Positions 12,275 to 22,142 of a DNA stretch of 57,382 nt are shown one piece after another (positions within the stretch are counted from its first letter, which is position 1; every line of letters begins with the position of its first letter). The notes below the pieces were generated by a model. It was not told where the DNA came from. It was given only the letters and a program-made list of their open reading frames with translations, and did not search any database. Origin of the DNA: Pseudomonas sp. AKS31 (GTDB lineage Bacteria > Pseudomonadota > Gammaproteobacteria > Pseudomonadales > Pseudomonadaceae); NCBI RefSeq assembly GCF_023634765.1, contig NZ_JAMLFX010000001.1, forward strand, positions 1,303,586-1,360,967. The letters run 5' to 3'. Both the position numbers and the translations under genes were made by a program.

Positions 12275-13155
12275 TGAGCGTCCTGATCAATAAAGACACC
12301 AAAGTTATCTGCCAGGGTATTACCGGTTCGCAAGGTAGTTTCCACACCCAGCAAGCCATCGAATACGGCACCAAGATGGTTGGCGGCGTAACTCCGGGCA
12401 AAGGCGGCACCGAGCACCTGGGTCTGCCAGTGTTCAACACCGTTAAAGACGCAGTAGCGGCCACTGGCGCTACCGCCAGCGTGATCTACGTTCCGGCTCC
12501 TTTCTGCAAAGATTCGATCCTGGAAGCGGCATTCGGCGGCATCAAGCTGATCGTCTGCATCACCGAAGGCATTCCTACCCTGGACATGCTGGACGCCAAA
12601 GTTAAGTGCGACGAGCTGGGCGTAGTCCTGATCGGCCCTAACTGCCCTGGCGTGATCACCCCAGGCGAATGCAAGATCGGCATCATGCCAGGTCACATTC
12701 ACTTGCCAGGCAAGGTTGGTATCGTTTCGCGTTCCGGCACCCTGACCTACGAAGCTGTGAAGCAGACTACTGACGCTGGTTTCGGTCAGTCGACTTGCGT
12801 CGGCATCGGTGGTGACCCGATCCCGGGTTCGAACTTCATCGACATCCTGAAGCTGTTCCAGGAAGACCCGAAGACCGAAGCGATCGTAATGATCGGTGAG
12901 ATCGGCGGTTCGGCTGAAGAAGAAGCGGCTGCCTACATCAAGGCACACGTGACCAAGCCGGTTGTTTCCTACATCGCTGGTGTGACTGCTCCTCCGGGCA
13001 AGCGCATGGGCCATGCTGGCGCAATCATCTCTGGCGGCAAAGGCACTGCAGACGAGAAATTCGCTGCGCTGCAAGACGCAGGCGTGAAAACCGTGCGTTC
13101 GCTGGCAGACATCGGCAAGGCCCTGGCCGAGCTGACCGGTTGGGCTGTCAAGTAA
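12274..13155 (+). CDS. sucD: Succinyl-CoA synthetase alpha subunit
   Basis: CoA-binding subunit; carries the histidine that is phosphorylated during the succinyl-CoA to succinate reaction. The 293-residue product has the CoA-binding [20 protein letters not shown] region at the N-terminus and [13 protein letters not shown] near 240-250, with the phospho-histidine. [20 protein letters not shown] is also present. It is complete and is the last gene of the TCA block; a strong terminator follows 30 bases on. Confidence 0.98.
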   Translation: MSVLINKDTKVICQGITGSQGSFHTQQAIEYGTKMVGGVTPGKGGTEHLGLPVFNTVKDAVAATGATASVIYVPAPFCKDSILEAAFGGIKLIVCITEGIPTLDMLDAKVKCDELGVVLIGPNCPGVITPGECKIGIMPGHIHLPGKVGIVSRSGTLTYEAVKQTTDAGFGQSTCVGIGGDPIPGSNFIDILKLFQEDPKTEAIVMIGEIGGSAEEEAAAYIKAHVTKPVVSYIAGVTAPPGKRMGHAGAIISGGKGTADEKFAALQDAGVKTVRSLADIGKALAELTGWAVK

Positions 13156-13184
13156 GCCTCGCGCTTAGCTGACGCTTCACCAAA

Positions 13185-13210
13185 CAAAGGCCACCTTCGG
13201 GTGGCCTTTG
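13185..13210 (+). terminator. Terminator after sucCD
   Basis: An 11-base arm CAAAGGCCACC pairs with GGTGGCCTTTG across a TTCG tetraloop. The following T tract is weak (TCGTT), but the stem is near perfect and its place directly after sucD fits an operon end. Confidence 0.8.
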
Positions 13211-13219
13211 TCGTTCAAG

Positions 13220-13292
13220 AGCAGCTACAAGCTACAAGTTTCAGGCGACAAGCTTTTTTCTTGCAGTTTGAAACTTGTAGCTTGCAGCTGCT
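13220..13292. repeat. Long imperfect inverted repeat (Pseudomonas intergenic repeat)
   Basis: Left arm with AAGCTACAAGTTTCA and right arm with TGAAACTTGTAGCTT, extended on both sides by AGCAGCT/AGCTGCT. The core is a T-rich loop. The words recur at 9375-9471. It lies just after the sucD terminator and may reinforce transcription stop. Confidence 0.65.
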
Positions 13293-13517
13293 TTTCATAC
13301 ATAAACGCGACACGGAAACGTCGCGTATCGGATAGTTCGCCCTCTAACAGTGCGTTCGCAGGCCAAATTCGTTAGGCTAGCAGCCATTTTTGCGTCTGCC
13401 GCCCACAAGGCATGCAACGCGCTTTAAGGGTCAGTCCCATACGGATCGACAGCATTTCCCTAATTACACAGGGCAATCCCCCTCTAAATTCCGATTCAGT
13501 AGTGTGGTATTACCTTA
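13293..13517 (+). promoter_or_regulatory. Leader region of brnQ
   Basis: Gene-free. It contains a small hairpin CGCGAC/GTCGCG (13306-13325) and a stretch that probably holds the brnQ promoter, though I cannot fix a convincing -35/-10 pair. An open frame starting at 13412 runs through here but is a shadow of brnQ. Confidence 0.3.
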
Positions 13518-14831
13518 ATGAAAGTTTTGAAAGGTCAGGACATCCTGGCACTTGGCTTTATGACATTTGCCCTGTTCGTTGGGGCTGGCAACATCATCTT
13601 CCCGCCGATCGTTGGCTTGCAGGCCGGACCTCACGTCTGGATGGCTGCACTGGGCTTCCTGATCACCGCGGTCGGTCTGCCGGTGATCACCGTCGTCGCA
13701 CTGGCCAAGGTTGGTGGGGCGATGGATGCGCTGAGCAGCCCGATCGGCAAGATCGCTGGCGGCATTCTGGCTGCAGCGTGCTACCTGGCGGTCGGCCCGT
13801 TGTTCGCCACCCCGCGTACCGCGACCGTATCCTTCGAAGTGGGTCTGGCGCCGTTGACCGGCGAAAGCCCGCTGGCGCTGTTCCTCTACAGCTCGGTGTA
13901 CTTCCTGCTGGTGTTCTTCATCTCGCTCTACCCTGGGCGTTTGCTGGACACCGTTGGCCGCTTCCTTGCACCATTGAAGATCATCGCGCTGGCGGTGCTC
14001 GGTATCGCGGCATTTGCCTTGCCGGCGGGTGACATCGGCCATGGCACTCCTGAGTACGTAGCGGCACCGTTCTCCCAGGGTTTCATCAATGGTTACCTGA
14101 CCATGGATACCCTCGGTGCACTGGTGTTCGGCATCGTCATCGTTAACGCGATCCGCTCCCGTGGCGTCGAGTCGCCGGCGCTGATCACCCGTTACGCGAT
14201 TATCGCCGGCCTGATCGCCGGTGTCGGTCTGGCGCTGGTGTATGTCAGCCTGTTCCGCCTCGGTTCCGGCAGCCATGAAGTGGCCGTAGGCGCGACCAAC
14301 GGCGCAGCGGTATTGCACGCCTATGTGCAACACACCTTCGGTTCGCTGGGCAGCGGTTTCCTCGCGGTGCTGATCTCGCTCGCCTGTCTGGTGACAGCGG
14401 TTGGTCTGACGTGTGCTTGCGCTGAATACTTCAGCCGTGTGCTGCCACTGTCCTACAAGACCCTGGTGATCATTCTGGCGGCGTTCTCGCTGCTGGTGTC
14501 CAACCTGGGCCTGACCAAGCTGATCGCGTTTTCGATTCCGGTGCTCACTGCGATCTATCCGCCGTGCATCGTGCTGGTCGCACTGAGCTTCTGCAAAGAC
14601 TTCTGGCATGAGCACGGCCGCATTCTCGGTCCGGTGATGCTGGTGTCGTTCGTGTTCGGCACCATCGACGCGCTGAAAGGTGCGGGTCTGGCCGACTGGA
14701 TGCCGTCGCAGTTGTCCCACCTGCCGCTGAGCGAGCAGGGCCTGGCATGGCTGGTGCCGTGTGTGATGACCCTGGTGGTCGCGGTGGTTTGCGATCGCCT
14801 GCTGGGCAAGCGCAGCGAAGCGGTTGCCTGA
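13518..14831 (+). CDS. brnQ: Branched-chain amino acid carrier (LIVCS family)
   Basis: Inner-membrane symporter for leucine, isoleucine and valine, driven by Na+ or H+. The 437-residue protein has about twelve hydrophobic helices throughout. Its first helix reads [21 protein letters not shown], the signature of the BrnQ/BraB family. The ATG at 13518 is the first in frame; the ribosome site is weak (TACCTTA). In P. aeruginosa the homologue next to sucCD is called BraB. It is monocistronic here, with a strong terminator after it. Confidence 0.95.
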   Translation: MKVLKGQDILALGFMTFALFVGAGNIIFPPIVGLQAGPHVWMAALGFLITAVGLPVITVVALAKVGGAMDALSSPIGKIAGGILAAACYLAVGPLFATPRTATVSFEVGLAPLTGESPLALFLYSSVYFLLVFFISLYPGRLLDTVGRFLAPLKIIALAVLGIAAFALPAGDIGHGTPEYVAAPFSQGFINGYLTMDTLGALVFGIVIVNAIRSRGVESPALITRYAIIAGLIAGVGLALVYVSLFRLGSGSHEVAVGATNGAAVLHAYVQHTFGSLGSGFLAVLISLACLVTAVGLTCACAEYFSRVLPLSYKTLVIILAAFSLLVSNLGLTKLIAFSIPVLTAIYPPCIVLVALSFCKDFWHEHGRILGPVMLVSFVFGTIDALKGAGLADWMPSQLSHLPLSEQGLAWLVPCVMTLVVAVVCDRLLGKRSEAVA

Positions 14832-14877
14832 TGTTGTCTGACCCGCCACAAGCGGGTCTTCAACGCTTAAACAGAAA

Positions 14878-14909
14878 TGCCCCGTATCAATCGATACGGG
14901 GCATTTTTT
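14878..14909 (+). terminator. Terminator of brnQ
   Basis: TGCCCCGTAT pairs with ATACGGGGCA around a short loop and is followed by TTTTTT. A second hairpin without T tract (GACCCGC/GCGGGTC) lies just upstream near 14840-14859. Confidence 0.92.
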
Positions 14910-14969
14910 ATGCGCGTCAGGCAGTGTCTTTTTCCCTGAGCTAACGTCGAAAGGTTGCCGAAATCTTAA

Positions 14970-15059
14970 TGTGGGAGCGAGCCTGCTCGCGAAAGCGGCG
15001 TATCACGCAACATTGATGGCGGCAGACACAACTCTTTCGCGAGCAGGCTCGCTCCCACA
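14970..15059. repeat. REPIN (REP doublet, GAGCC type)
   Basis: Two 24-base REP sequences face each other: TGTGGGAGCGAGCCTGCTCG... on the left and its reverse complement ending in CTCGCTCCCACA on the right, about 42 bases apart. This is the common extragenic palindrome of fluorescent pseudomonads, mobilised by RAYT transposases encoded elsewhere. Confidence 0.93.
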
Positions 15060-15097
15060 AGTAATCAGTGCCGTGTACACACCTCACAAGGAATTGC

Positions 15098-15835
15098 ATG
15101 TCGTTCATCCAAGCCAACCTGATCCACCTGCTCGCCGCCGTCTGGTTTGTCATCTGCTGGGGTGGTTATACCCGTTATGCCTCTTGGAAGGGGCGCGATA
15201 CAGCGTGTCTGGCCAGCGTGCTGCACCTGTACCGCGAAGACTGGATGCGCCGCATGCTGCTGCGCGACAACCGCATTGCCGATGCCAGTGTGATCGGCAA
15301 CCTGGAACGCAATGCCTCATTCTTCGCTTCCAGCACGCTGATCATCCTCGCCGGTATTCTCACCGTGCTTGGCGCGTCCGAGCGGGCAGTGTCGTTGCTG
15401 GCAGACATCCCGATGGTGCAGCAGGCGTCGCAGGGCATGTCGGAAATCAAGTTGCTGTGTCTGGCGATGGTGTTCGTCTACGCGTTCTTCACCTTCAGTT
15501 GGTGCATGCGTCAGTACAACTTCGCGGCCGTGCTGGTTGGCTCGGCGCCGATGATCGGTGAACGACATGTTTCCGAACAGGAGCGCAAGGCCTTCGCTGC
15601 GCGGGCGGCGCGGGTGATTTCGATGGCAGCCAACCAGTTCAACTTCGGGCTGCGCTCTTACTACTTCGGCATGACCATGCTGGCCTGGTTCGTCAGCCCG
15701 TGGCTGTTCATGCTGATGAGCGCCGGGGTGGTATTGGTCTTGTATCGGCGCGAGTTTCATTCCGACGTTCTCGATGTAATGGTCTATACCCCTACAGAGG
15801 CGCCCATCCCCGAGGCGAACAAAGAGGCTGCTTGA
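15098..15835 (+). CDS. DUF599 family membrane protein
   Basis: Predicted inner-membrane protein of unknown function, 245 residues. Hydrophobic helices are visible at about 5-22 (LIHLLAAVWFVICWGGY), 70-88 (FASSTLIILAGILTVLGAS), 112-130 and 185-220. A charged stretch with WKGRDTACLASVLHLYREDW lies between the first two. The ATG at 15098 has AAGGAA eight bases upstream; an in-frame GTG at 15068 lacks one. The next gene starts inside its stop codon (TGATG), so the two are coupled. No catalytic motif is evident. Confidence 0.85.
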   Translation: MSFIQANLIHLLAAVWFVICWGGYTRYASWKGRDTACLASVLHLYREDWMRRMLLRDNRIADASVIGNLERNASFFASSTLIILAGILTVLGASERAVSLLADIPMVQQASQGMSEIKLLCLAMVFVYAFFTFSWCMRQYNFAAVLVGSAPMIGERHVSEQERKAFAARAARVISMAANQFNFGLRSYYFGMTMLAWFVSPWLFMLMSAGVVLVLYRREFHSDVLDVMVYTPTEAPIPEANKEAA

Positions 15836-16236
15836 TGAGTATTCCGTTCTGGTGTGTGTTTATCAGTGCACTGATGATCTATATCGCGCGTATGCCGGTG
15901 GGCAAAGCGATGAAAGAGCAGGGCGGTTACAACAACCACTTGCCGCGACAGCAACAGGCGCAACTGACCGGCTACGGCGCGCGGGCGCTGGCGGCTCACC
16001 AGAACAGTATCGAAGCATTCATCTTGTTCGCAGTCGGTGTGTTGATGGCGCACACCACGCAAACGGCAGGCTGGCTGATCGATACATTGGCGATCATCTT
16101 CGTGATCGCGCGAATCCTCTACCTGTGGTTCTATCTGGCCGATCTGCCCAAGCTGCGCAGTCTGGTCTGGCTAGTTGGTTTAGTCTGTTCGCTGTTGCTT
16201 ATGATTAGTCCGACTTTTAGAACTGTCTTGCTCTAA
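15835..16236 (+). CDS. MAPEG family membrane protein
   Basis: Small integral membrane protein of 133 residues with four hydrophobic helices, matching the MAPEG superfamily (membrane-associated eicosanoid/glutathione metabolism) in length and in the central GARALAAHQNSIEAFILF segment. Bacterial members have no settled role; glutathione-dependent activity is possible but not shown. The ATG overlaps the stop of the DUF599 gene by one base. A shared hairpin terminator follows and also serves the convergent lipoprotein gene. Confidence 0.85.
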   Translation: MSIPFWCVFISALMIYIARMPVGKAMKEQGGYNNHLPRQQQAQLTGYGARALAAHQNSIEAFILFAVGVLMAHTTQTAGWLIDTLAIIFVIARILYLWFYLADLPKLRSLVWLVGLVCSLLLMISPTFRTVLL

Positions 16237-16263
16237 GGCGAGCACGACCCTAAATGACAGGCA

Positions 16264-16294
16264 AAAGAAAACCCGCACTTGGCGGGTTTTCTTT
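16264..16294 (+). terminator. Bidirectional terminator
   Basis: AAAGAAAACCCGC and GCGGGTTTTCTTT form a stem flanked by A and T runs on both sides, so it can end both the plus-strand MAPEG gene and the minus-strand lipoprotein gene. Confidence 0.88.
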
Positions 16295-16313
16295 TTCTGC
16301 AGCAAAAAGCAAA

Positions 16314-16550
16314 TTATTGCTTCTTGGCAGCTTCTTCTTGTGCAGCAGCGTTAGATTCGGCCTGAGCTTTGGCAGCTTCGGCGTTTTCTTTCGCAGCGTC
16401 GTTCACTTTATCCTGAGCTTTGTTCATGTCTTGCTGAGCTTGTTCAGCATGTTGGTTTGCATCTTGAGCTTTGTCCTCGGATTTTTTATCGCAGGCAGCG
16501 AGACCGAGGGAAGCGGTCAACATCAAGGCAATAGCTAAAGTCTTACGCAT
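16314..16550 (-). CDS. Small alanine-rich lipoprotein
   Basis: 78-residue protein with a lipoprotein signal: MRKTLAIALMLTASLGLAAC with Cys20 as the lipidation site. The mature part is highly charged and rich in Ala, Gln, Lys and Glu, and predicts one long alpha-helix or coiled coil. This resembles the architecture of Lpp-like envelope lipoproteins, without clear sequence identity to Lpp. I took the ATG at 16550, with GGAG nine bases upstream, rather than the longer frame that opens at 16682. Residue 21 is Asp, which in enterobacteria would favour inner-membrane retention; the Pseudomonas sorting rule differs, so the location is open. Confidence 0.85.
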   Translation of the reverse strand: MRKTLAIALMLTASLGLAACDKKSEDKAQDANQHAEQAQQDMNKAQDKVNDAAKENAEAAKAQAESNAAAQEEAAKKQ

Positions 16551-16708
16551 GGGGTGTTTCTCCTTATGGAAAATAACTACTGGCCTTAAGAACCTGGCGC
16601 TACAGGTTAAGTTCCTCATTTCTTTCAGATATATAAGTTTGTTTTTATACGGAACTTTTGCTGTTTTGCTCACTACTGGCAAAAGGCTCTAACGAGAGTA
16701 ATTATCAA

Positions 16709-17185
16709 ATGGCTGAAAACACCGTTTTTGAGCGTGCAACGCGGTTTCTTTCTGCGTTGCGACACTGCCAGGTCCTTGGTTTACAGGTGCACGGCGCCTC
16801 CAGCGAAGGGCTCACGGTGATTCTGCCGTACAGCCCGAAAATCGTCGGAAATCCGGAAACCGGTGTCATCCATGGTGGTGCGATCACTTCATTGATGGAC
16901 ACGGCCTGCGGGATGTCGACCCTGTGCGTATTGCCGGAATTCGAGGTCTGCCCGACCCTCGATCTGCGCATCGACTACATGCACGCGGCCGAGCCGAACA
17001 AGGATGTGTATGGCTTCGCCCAGTGCTATCGGGTGACCCCTGATGTGATTTTTGCCCGTGGTTTCGCTTATCAGGACGACCCCGAACAGCCTATCGCACA
17101 TGTGGTCGGCACCTTTATGCGCATGGGCAAGGGTCTCAAAGGCACCAAAGGTTTCGGCGGCGCGATAAAGGGAGAGCGGCAGTGA
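16709..17185 (+). CDS. PaaI-family hotdog thioesterase (first of pair)
   Basis: Predicted acyl-CoA or aryl-CoA thioesterase of 158 residues. The hotdog-fold motif GNPETGVIHGGAITSLMDTA (about 49-68) holds the conserved HGG and the Asp of the family. The start is the ATG at 16709, with AACGAGAG upstream. The stop overlaps the start of a second thioesterase (GTGA), so the two are coupled and may form a heteromer. The substrate cannot be told from sequence. Confidence 0.88.
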   Translation: MAENTVFERATRFLSALRHCQVLGLQVHGASSEGLTVILPYSPKIVGNPETGVIHGGAITSLMDTACGMSTLCVLPEFEVCPTLDLRIDYMHAAEPNKDVYGFAQCYRVTPDVIFARGFAYQDDPEQPIAHVVGTFMRMGKGLKGTKGFGGAIKGERQ

Positions 17186-17634
17186 GCGATGATCTCAAGC
17201 AGCAACTGCAGCAGGCCCATGCACAAGGTGATTACGCGCCGTTGCTGAAGTTGATTCCCTACGCCGGGCTGATCGGCATCGAGTGTTCGCGTGTCGGTGA
17301 TGAGCTGCTGTTCAAGCTGCCGGCTAACAAGGACAACATTGGTAACCCTTTATTGCCAGCGATCCACGGCGGGGTGATTGCCGGGTTCATGGAGCTGGCA
17401 GCCGCGCTGCACCTGCTGATTTTCACTGGCGCACCAGGGGTGCCGAAGATTATCGACTTCTCCCTCGATTACCTGCGCGCCGGGCAGTTCCGCGATACCT
17501 GGGCCAAATGTCAGGTGTGCCGTCAGGGGCGTCGCGTGGCCAACGTCGCCATCACCGCCTGGCAAAGCACCGAAAGCGAACCGATTGCCACCGCTCGTGC
17601 GCACTTCAAAATCGATGAGCCCTTGAAATCCTGA
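17182..17634 (+). CDS. PaaI-family hotdog thioesterase (second of pair)
   Basis: Second hotdog protein, 150 residues, starting with GTG inside the stop of the previous gene. The motif [20 protein letters not shown] keeps the HGG element, but has Glu where the first copy has Asp (FMELAA versus LMDTAC), so the catalytic residue may differ. [18 protein letters not shown] follows the family pattern for the substrate pocket. Probably a divergent paralogue acting with its partner. Confidence 0.87.
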   Translation: MSDDLKQQLQQAHAQGDYAPLLKLIPYAGLIGIECSRVGDELLFKLPANKDNIGNPLLPAIHGGVIAGFMELAAALHLLIFTGAPGVPKIIDFSLDYLRAGQFRDTWAKCQVCRQGRRVANVAITAWQSTESEPIATARAHFKIDEPLKS

Positions 17635-17716
17635 ACAGCGCCCCAAACTCACAAGACAACCCGCCGCCGACCATTTCGGGTCGCGGCCACTGCCATCTGA
17701 TTGGAGTTTGATGACC

Positions 17717-19621
17717 ATGAGTGTGGAAACTCAAAAGGAAACCCTGGGCTTCCAGACCGAGGTAAAGCAGCTGCTGCACCTCATGATCCATTCGCTGTAT
17801 TCCAACAAGGAAATCTTCCTTCGCGAATTGATCTCGAACGCCTCTGACGCTGTCGACAAACTGCGCTTCGAAGCCCTGGCCAAGCCAGAGTTGCTTGAGG
17901 GCGGCGCTGATCTGAAAATCCGTGTGAGCTTCGACAAGGACGCCAAGACCGTCACCCTCGAAGACAACGGTATCGGCATGAACCGTGACGATGTGATCAC
18001 CCACCTGGGCACCATCGCCAAATCGGGCACCGCCGATTTCATGAAGAATCTCTCGGGCGATCAGAAGAAGGATTCGCACCTGATCGGCCAGTTCGGTGTC
18101 GGCTTCTACTCTGCCTTCATCGTTGCCGACAAAGTTGACGTGTACAGCCGTCGTGCCGGCACTCCGGCCAGCGAAGGCGTGCACTGGTCGTCGAAAGGCG
18201 AGGGCGAGTTCGAAGTCGCCACCATCGACAAGCCAGAGCGCGGTACCCGCATCGTTCTGCACCTGAAATCCGGTGAAGACGAATTCGCCGATGGCTGGCG
18301 TCTGCGCAACATCATCAAGAAGTACTCCGACCACATCGCGTTGCCGATCGAGCTGCCTAAAGAAGCTGCAGCTGCCGAAGGCGAAGAGACTCCGGCCGTT
18401 GAATGGGAAACCGTCAACCGCGCCAGCGCCCTGTGGACCCGTCCGCGCACTGAAGTGAAGGACGAGGAATACCAGGAGTTCTACAAGCACATCGCGCACG
18501 ACTTTGAAAACCCGCTGGCCTGGAGCCACAACAAGGTTGAAGGCAAGCTTGAGTACAGCTCGCTGCTGTACGTGCCGGCCCGCGCGCCGTTCGATCTGTA
18601 CCAGCGTGAAGCGCCGAAAGGCCTGAAGCTGTATGTGCAACGCGTGTTCGTCATGGATCAGGCCGAGTCGTTCCTGCCGTTGTACCTGCGCTTCATCAAA
18701 GGCGTGGTCGACTCCAACGACCTGTCGCTGAACGTGTCGCGTGAGATCCTGCAGAAAGACCCGATCATCGATTCGATGAAAACCGCGCTGACCAAGCGCG
18801 TGCTCGACATGCTGGAAAAACTGGCGAAAAACGAGCCTGAGCAATACAAAGGCTTCTGGAAGAACTTCGGTCAGGTCATGAAAGAAGGCCCGGCAGAAGA
18901 TTTCGCCAACAAAGAGAAAATTGCCGGTCTGCTGCGTTTCGCATCGACCAATGGCGACGACGGCGAGCAGATCGTCGGTCTGGCCGACTACCTGGCACGC
19001 GCCAAGGAAGGTCAGGACAAGATCTACTACCTCACCGGCGAAACCTACGCGCAGGTCAAGAACAGCCCGCACCTGGAAGTCTTCCGCAAGAAAGGCATCG
19101 AAGTGCTGCTGCTGACGGATCGCATCGACGAGTGGCTGATGAGCTACCTCAGCGAATTCGACGGCAAGACTTTCGTTGACGTGGCACGTGGTGATCTCGA
19201 TCTGGGCAACCTGGACTCGGAAGAGGACAAGAAAGCCGCAGAAGAGGTCGCCAAGTCCAAAGAAGGTCTGGTTGAGCGTCTGAAAACCGCGCTGGGCGAT
19301 TCCGTGGCTGAAGTCCGCGTATCCCATCGTCTGACTGATTCGCCGGCCATCCTGGCCATTGGCGAGCAGGATCTGGGTCTGCAAATGCGTCAGATCCTCG
19401 AAGCCAGTGGGCAGAAAGTGCCGGACTCGAAGCCGATCTTCGAATTCAACCCAAGCCACCCGCTGATCGAGAAACTCGACGGCGAGCAGAACGAAGGGCG
19501 TTTTGGCGACCTGTCGCACATCCTCTTCGATCAGGCCGCCCTCGCGGCTGGCGAAAGCTTGAAAGACCCGGCCGCTTACGTGACCCGTCTGAACAAGCTG
19601 TTGGTTGAACTGTCGGTTTAA
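17717..19621 (+). CDS. htpG: Molecular chaperone HtpG (Hsp90)
   Basis: ATP-dependent Hsp90-type chaperone in the cytosol, 634 residues. The N-terminal ATP-binding domain shows [21 protein letters not shown] and [11 protein letters not shown]; the middle domain has the NVSREILQ segment with the catalytic Arg; the C-terminal domain provides dimerisation and, as usual for bacteria, lacks MEEVD. I used the ATG at 17717 ([10 protein letters not shown]); in-frame ATG 17711 is the alternative, and the ribosome site TGGAG fits either. A terminator follows at once. Confidence 0.97.
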   Translation: MSVETQKETLGFQTEVKQLLHLMIHSLYSNKEIFLRELISNASDAVDKLRFEALAKPELLEGGADLKIRVSFDKDAKTVTLEDNGIGMNRDDVITHLGTIAKSGTADFMKNLSGDQKKDSHLIGQFGVGFYSAFIVADKVDVYSRRAGTPASEGVHWSSKGEGEFEVATIDKPERGTRIVLHLKSGEDEFADGWRLRNIIKKYSDHIALPIELPKEAAAAEGEETPAVEWETVNRASALWTRPRTEVKDEEYQEFYKHIAHDFENPLAWSHNKVEGKLEYSSLLYVPARAPFDLYQREAPKGLKLYVQRVFVMDQAESFLPLYLRFIKGVVDSNDLSLNVSREILQKDPIIDSMKTALTKRVLDMLEKLAKNEPEQYKGFWKNFGQVMKEGPAEDFANKEKIAGLLRFASTNGDDGEQIVGLADYLARAKEGQDKIYYLTGETYAQVKNSPHLEVFRKKGIEVLLLTDRIDEWLMSYLSEFDGKTFVDVARGDLDLGNLDSEEDKKAAEEVAKSKEGLVERLKTALGDSVAEVRVSHRLTDSPAILAIGEQDLGLQMRQILEASGQKVPDSKPIFEFNPSHPLIEKLDGEQNEGRFGDLSHILFDQAALAAGESLKDPAAYVTRLNKLLVELSV

Positions 19622-19632
19622 CCAAGCTGTTG

Positions 19633-19656
19633 AAAAACCCGCTTCGGCGGGTTTTT
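19633..19656 (+). terminator. Terminator of htpG
   Basis: AAAAACCCGC and GCGGGTTTTT around a TTCG loop, directly after the htpG stop; a T run follows. Confidence 0.92.
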
Positions 19657-19689
19657 TCATTCTGGTGTTTAACCAATCAGGAGTCAGAA

Positions 19690-20418
19690 ATGAGCCAAGT
19701 CACTGTACGTTCCGTGGTCTATCAGATCGACGGCCAGCCTTATGAAGGTCGTCTGGCGTTCGACGCCGAGCACAAAGACGCGCGTCCGGGTTTGTTGATG
19801 GCGCCGAACTGGATGGGCGTCAGCGCCGGTGCCGAAGAGATCGCCAGGTCGGTTGCGGCCAAGGGCTACGTGGTGTTGATTGCTGACGTTTACGGCCAGG
19901 CTGTGCGTCCACAAAACGCTGATCAGGCGGGTGCCGCGATGATGCCACTGAAGGATGATCGCGCGCTCCTGCGCAAGCGTATGCAAGCGGCGTTCGAGCA
20001 ATTGCAGAAGCAGGGCGAAGCGGCGGTCGATACGTCGAAGCTGGCGGTGTTCGGTTTCTGCTTCGGCGGTTGCTGTGCGTTGGATCTGGCGCGCACCGGT
20101 GCGCCGGTGAAGGCGGCGGTATCGTTCCACGGCACGCTGGATTCGCCGAATCCTGCCGACGCGCAGAACATCAAAGGTTCGGTGCTGGTACTGCACGGCG
20201 CTGCCGATCCGTTGGTGCCGAAAGAGCAATTGCCGGCGTTTGAAGACGAGATGAACGCGGCGAAGGTGGATTGGCAGTTGCTCAGCTACGGCGGTGCGGT
20301 GCACTCGTTTACTGATCCGCATGCCAATGTACCGGGCAAGATGATGTACGACGCGAAGACCGCCAAGCGTGCCTTCAAGTCGATGCATGATTTGCTGGAT
20401 GAAGTGTTCAAGGGCTGA
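19690..20418 (+). CDS. Dienelactone hydrolase family protein
   Basis: Predicted alpha/beta hydrolase of 242 residues. The dienelactone hydrolase triad is visible: nucleophile Cys124 in GFCFGGC, Asp173 in HGAADPLVP, and the His in GAVHSFTDP near 208. A Cys rather than Ser nucleophile is characteristic of this family. The natural substrate is unknown; in the absence of an aromatic degradation cluster nearby, a housekeeping role is more likely than chlorocatechol breakdown. The ATG at 19690 follows AGGAGTC. Confidence 0.92.
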   Translation: MSQVTVRSVVYQIDGQPYEGRLAFDAEHKDARPGLLMAPNWMGVSAGAEEIARSVAAKGYVVLIADVYGQAVRPQNADQAGAAMMPLKDDRALLRKRMQAAFEQLQKQGEAAVDTSKLAVFGFCFGGCCALDLARTGAPVKAAVSFHGTLDSPNPADAQNIKGSVLVLHGAADPLVPKEQLPAFEDEMNAAKVDWQLLSYGGAVHSFTDPHANVPGKMMYDAKTAKRAFKSMHDLLDEVFKG

Positions 20419-20436
20419 AAAGCGAAGAGCGAAAAG

Positions 20437-20640
20437 CCCCTCACCCTAACCCTCTCCCGGAGGGAGAGGGGACTGATTGGGGGATATTTCAGAGGTCCGC
20501 CGACCTGAAAATGCTTATGTGAATCCGAAATCGTCTGCTGTGTTTAGCTGACCCCCTAATCGACGCTATATTTCAGGTCGGTGTATGACTTAAGACACCT
20601 CGGTCGGCCCCTCTCCCTCCGGGAGAGGGCTGGAGGGTAG
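20437..20640. repeat. Composite intergenic repeat (CCCTCACCCTAACCCTCTCCC ends)
   Basis: About 204 bases with terminal inverted repeats of the CCCCTCACCCTAACCC / CTCTCCC type and an interior that contains GCCGACCTGA, GAATCCG and CTCGGTCGGC. A related copy is at 24947-25122. The right end here lacks the full CTGGGGTGAGGGG tail. It looks like a small non-autonomous mobile element without coding capacity. Confidence 0.75.
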
Positions 20641-20644
20641 CTTT

Positions 20645-21511
20645 TCAGCGCGGCAACTCGATCCGCTCAACTTCCCCCGGCACCGTCGGCCAGTCCCCGG
20701 CCGCCCATTTGCGCCGCGCTTCATCGATCGCCGCCGGATCGCTCGCCACAAAATTCCAGTTGATCCGCCGAGGCCCGTCCAAGGGCGCGCCGCCGAACAC
20801 CACCGCGTGCACATCGCTTTCGGCAAACAGGCTCATTTCTTCCCCGGCCGGCAACACCACCAGCGCATGCGTTTCAATGGTTTCGCCATTCAGCTGCGCA
20901 TCGCCACTCAACACATACAACGCCCGCTCTTCATGCTCGGTCGGAATCAGCAGAGTGGTCGCCGTTTGCATCTTCACTTCCGCATACAGCGTAGGAGAAA
21001 GCACCGGCACCGGCGATTCCAGGCAAAAGCCTGACCCGGCAATCATCCGAATCTGTACGCCAAGGTTATCGCTCACCGGCAAGGTTGCTGCCGGGTGGTG
21101 GCTGTAATGCCCCGGGCCTTGCTCGTGATCCTTGGGCGACGCCAGCCAGATCTGCAAGCCGTGCATCGTGAAGCTTTGGTCCCACAACGGCTCAGGCGTG
21201 CGTTCAACGTGGGCAATCGCGCTGCCAGCGGTCATCCAGCTGACATCGCCGGCGCAGACCACCTGGTCCGAGCCAAGGCTGTCCTTGTGCTGGATCTGCC
21301 CCTCAAACAGATAGGTGAGCGTCGACAGACCGATGTGTGGGTGCTGTCGGATGTTCATGCCTTTGCCCGTCGGATAAACCGTCTCGAGCATGTGATCAAA
21401 AAACACGAAAGGCCCGACACTGCGGCATTTGGCTGACGGCAGCGGACGCAGAATCGGCTGGCCTTCGACGTCTTCGGCGCGCGGGCGGATGATCAGAGGT
21501 TGCGTGTCCAT
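20645..21511 (-). CDS. Pirin family protein
   Basis: Bicupin of 288 residues. The N-terminal cupin contains HPHIGLSTLTYLFEGQIQHKDSLG, with the metal-binding His residues and Glu of pirins, followed by the C-terminal pirin domain. Bacterial pirins act as quercetinases or interact with metabolic enzymes; the role of this one is not decidable. The ATG at 21511 is the first in frame. It is transcribed toward the repeat at 20437-20640, and the neighbouring OsmC gene upstream is on the same strand 61 bases away. Confidence 0.9.
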   Translation of the reverse strand: MDTQPLIIRPRAEDVEGQPILRPLPSAKCRSVGPFVFFDHMLETVYPTGKGMNIRQHPHIGLSTLTYLFEGQIQHKDSLGSDQVVCAGDVSWMTAGSAIAHVERTPEPLWDQSFTMHGLQIWLASPKDHEQGPGHYSHHPAATLPVSDNLGVQIRMIAGSGFCLESPVPVLSPTLYAEVKMQTATTLLIPTEHEERALYVLSGDAQLNGETIETHALVVLPAGEEMSLFAESDVHAVVFGGAPLDGPRRINWNFVASDPAAIDEARRKWAAGDWPTVPGEVERIELPR

Positions 21512-21572
21512 GGTGCATTCCAGGCTGAGCGGGTGATGCCAGAAGCATAACCCGCCGCTGGCGTGAGGAGGA

Positions 21573-21989
21573 TTACTGGCTATCGAAGCCTTGCGGGGCG
21601 TGGGTTTCGATGCTGACGTCGGTCGTGGTCATCAGTTTGTGAATCGGGCAGCGGTCGGCGACGCGCAGCAGTTCCTCACGCTGGGCATCGGTGAGTACAC
21701 CTTTGAGGGTGAGGGTGACGTGCAGCACGTATTTGCCTTTTTGTTCTTCGCTGTTATCGCGTTTGACGTCGACCCCGACGCCGGTCAGCGGGATGTCTTT
21801 CTTCTTCGCGTACATCTTCAGGGTCAGCGCTTTGCAGGCGCCAAGGGCGGCATCGAAGTAGTCGTGTGGCTCAGGGGCGGAGCCTTCGCCGCCGGCGGAT
21901 TTCGGCACGTCGGCAAACAGTTCGTGGTCATCAATCTGTACGGTGTGACGAAAACCTTCAGCGGAGACGGTATTGACGGTAACAGTCAT
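21573..21989 (-). CDS. OsmC family protein
   Basis: 138-residue OsmC/Ohr-superfamily protein with two conserved cysteines, one in LGACKALTLKMYA and one in ADRCPIHKLM, expected to be the redox-active pair that reduces organic hydroperoxides. The YhfA-like branch is more likely than Ohr itself because the first Cys is in a GACKALT context. The start at 21989 has GAGG seven bases upstream; the frame opens further up at 22028 with no ribosome site. It may be co-transcribed with the pirin gene downstream, both of redox-stress flavour. Confidence 0.9.
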   Translation of the reverse strand: MTVTVNTVSAEGFRHTVQIDDHELFADVPKSAGGEGSAPEPHDYFDAALGACKALTLKMYAKKKDIPLTGVGVDVKRDNSEEQKGKYVLHVTLTLKGVLTDAQREELLRVADRCPIHKLMTTTDVSIETHAPQGFDSQ

Positions 21990-22142
21990 GGGAACCTCAC
22001 AGGCAGTAGGAAAAGTCGTTTCGATCAAAAAAGACCTTGCAGTTATAGAGCATTCCCACCGGCACGCGTTCCACTTTCCTGCGGGATGAACCCTTGTCGT
22101 CAGGGCGGGGTCTAGGCTATGCCTACTTCTCGGAGATTACTT

